The notes under the pieces: generated by a model
The model's database searches: none
Seen by the model: the letters and a program-made list of their open reading frames with translations, nothing else
What the model was told of the DNA's origin: nothing
Program-made: the position numbers and the translations under genes
Assembly: GCF_003859805.1 (NCBI RefSeq)
Contig: NZ_RQZG01000001.1
Coordinates: forward strand, 124,001 to 188,000
From: Arachnia propionica
GTDB taxonomy: Bacteria; Actinomycetota; Actinomycetes; Propionibacteriales; Propionibacteriaceae
Direction of reading: 5' to 3'
Length of the DNA stretch: 64,000 nucleotides
Part shown: positions 63,562 to 64,000 of the stretch, piece after piece
How the letters are laid out: each line of letters starts with the position of its first letter
Numbering within the stretch: the stretch's first letter is position 1

Positions 63562-64000
63562 CAGAACAACCGTTCCTCGGCGTTGTCCATGCCACGCAGC
63601 ACGTCGTAGTCGAGCAGCTGGCAGGTGATGCCTCGATCAGCCGCCAGAGTGGCGGCCTGGGGTTTGATCTGCTGGGCGGCGAACACGCCCCGGACCGGTG
63701 CCAGCTGTGGGTCCCGGTTCATCAGCTCCAGGTAACGCGTCAGCTGTTCCACGCCATCGATCTCGCCACGTCGTTTCACCTCCACCGCGACATGGAGTCC
63801 ATCGGGATCCCGCAACAGCAGGTCCACGGGGCCGATCGCGGTGTAGTACTCACGTTTGACGAGGTGCCAACCCTCCCCGAACGTGGTCGGGTGTTCGGCG
63901 AGCAGCGCCTGCAGGTGGGCCTCGACGCCGTCCTTCTGCAGTCCGGGATCGGTACCGAAGGTCTGCTCCTCGTCGAGGTGGATCTCGCCGATGGTGATCC
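63561..64000 (-). CDS. nucS: Endonuclease NucS (C-terminal part)
   Basis: C-terminal nuclease part of NucS, the mismatch-specific endonuclease that replaces MutS/MutL in actinobacteria. About 146 residues are visible; the N-terminal part lies beyond the right edge. The motifs [12 protein letters not shown] and [22 protein letters not shown] form the RecB-like active site (Asp, Glu, Lys). The C-terminal ending [12 protein letters not shown] carries the beta-clamp contact. Confidence 0.9.
   Translation of the reverse strand, partial: ITIGEIHLDEEQTFGTDPGLQKDGVEAHLQALLAEHPTTFGEGWHLVKREYYTAIGPVDLLLRDPDGLHVAVEVKRRGEIDGVEQLTRYLELMNRDPQLAPVRGVFAAQQIKPQAATLAADRGITCQLLDYDVLRGMDNAEERLF

Overview
The window is gene-dense, high-GC DNA from an actinobacterium. 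Initiator tRNA, WhiB1, PdtaS, a SigH/RsrA pair, a fused Kgd-type 2-oxoglutarate dehydrogenase, NucS, an arginine-rich long Rho and DUF2550 behind the ATP synthase operon are all actinobacterial markers. The aroA-rsgA-hisN / sigH-rsrA / pdtaS / whiB1 block and the atp-DUF2550-cobalamin adenosyltransferase-nucS block match the order known from mycobacteria and relatives. Gene content (GH65 phosphorylase, several metal transporters) would fit Propionibacteriaceae, but the genus is not proven by the sequence.

Layout. 1-5 kb: 3' part of a GH65 phosphorylase, a coupled unknown gene, a TIGR03943/permease pair and a metal-dependent cyclase. 5-12.2 kb (minus): an NMT1/SsuA-type ABC transporter with a methyltransferase, then an FecBCDE-type siderophore transporter. 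12.3-13.5 kb: a divergent Fes-like esterase, with a good DtxR/IdeR box between the two. 13.6-16 kb (minus): an Asp23/GlsB envelope-stress cluster with its own ECF sigma factor. 16.2-19.6 kb: a MhuD-like heme oxygenase followed by an iron/heme ABC transporter. 19.6-22.4 kb: TetR regulator, MFS efflux pump and a methyltransferase. 22.5-23.8 kb: remnant of a serine recombinase bounded by near-identical repeats, next to tRNA-fMet. 23.9-28.8 kb: a five-gene peptide/nickel-type ABC transporter.

28.8-38 kb: serA, hisN, rsgA, aroA, a DoxX protein, the sigH-rsrA oxidative-stress pair with a clear SigR-type promoter, a 24-residue ribosomal protein gene (bL37-like), pdtaS, whiB1, galK and a DUF6104 gene. 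38-43.4 kb: kgd, a GT87-type mannosyltransferase-like membrane protein and tRNA-Arg(CCG). 43.4-47 kb: the aspartate-family operon lysA-thrA-thrB. 47-53 kb: rho, rpmE, prfA, prmC, a Sua5/TsaC gene and wecA, which lead into the atp operon. 53-60.6 kb: two small AtpI/AtpZ-like genes and atpBEFHAGDC, ended by a strong hairpin. 60.6-64 kb: DUF2550, cobalamin adenosyltransferase, a cyclophilin lipoprotein, an alpha/beta hydrolase, a zinc-ribbon protein and the C-terminal part of nucS.

How they work together: about 14 kb (5-19.6 kb) is dominated by metal and heme acquisition, with esterase release of iron from siderophore and heme opening placed beside matching importers. Translational coupling (ATGA/GTGA overlaps) is pervasive, so most blocks are true operons. 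No gene-free stretch exceeds 300 bases. No CRISPR array, rRNA or intact insertion sequence was seen.
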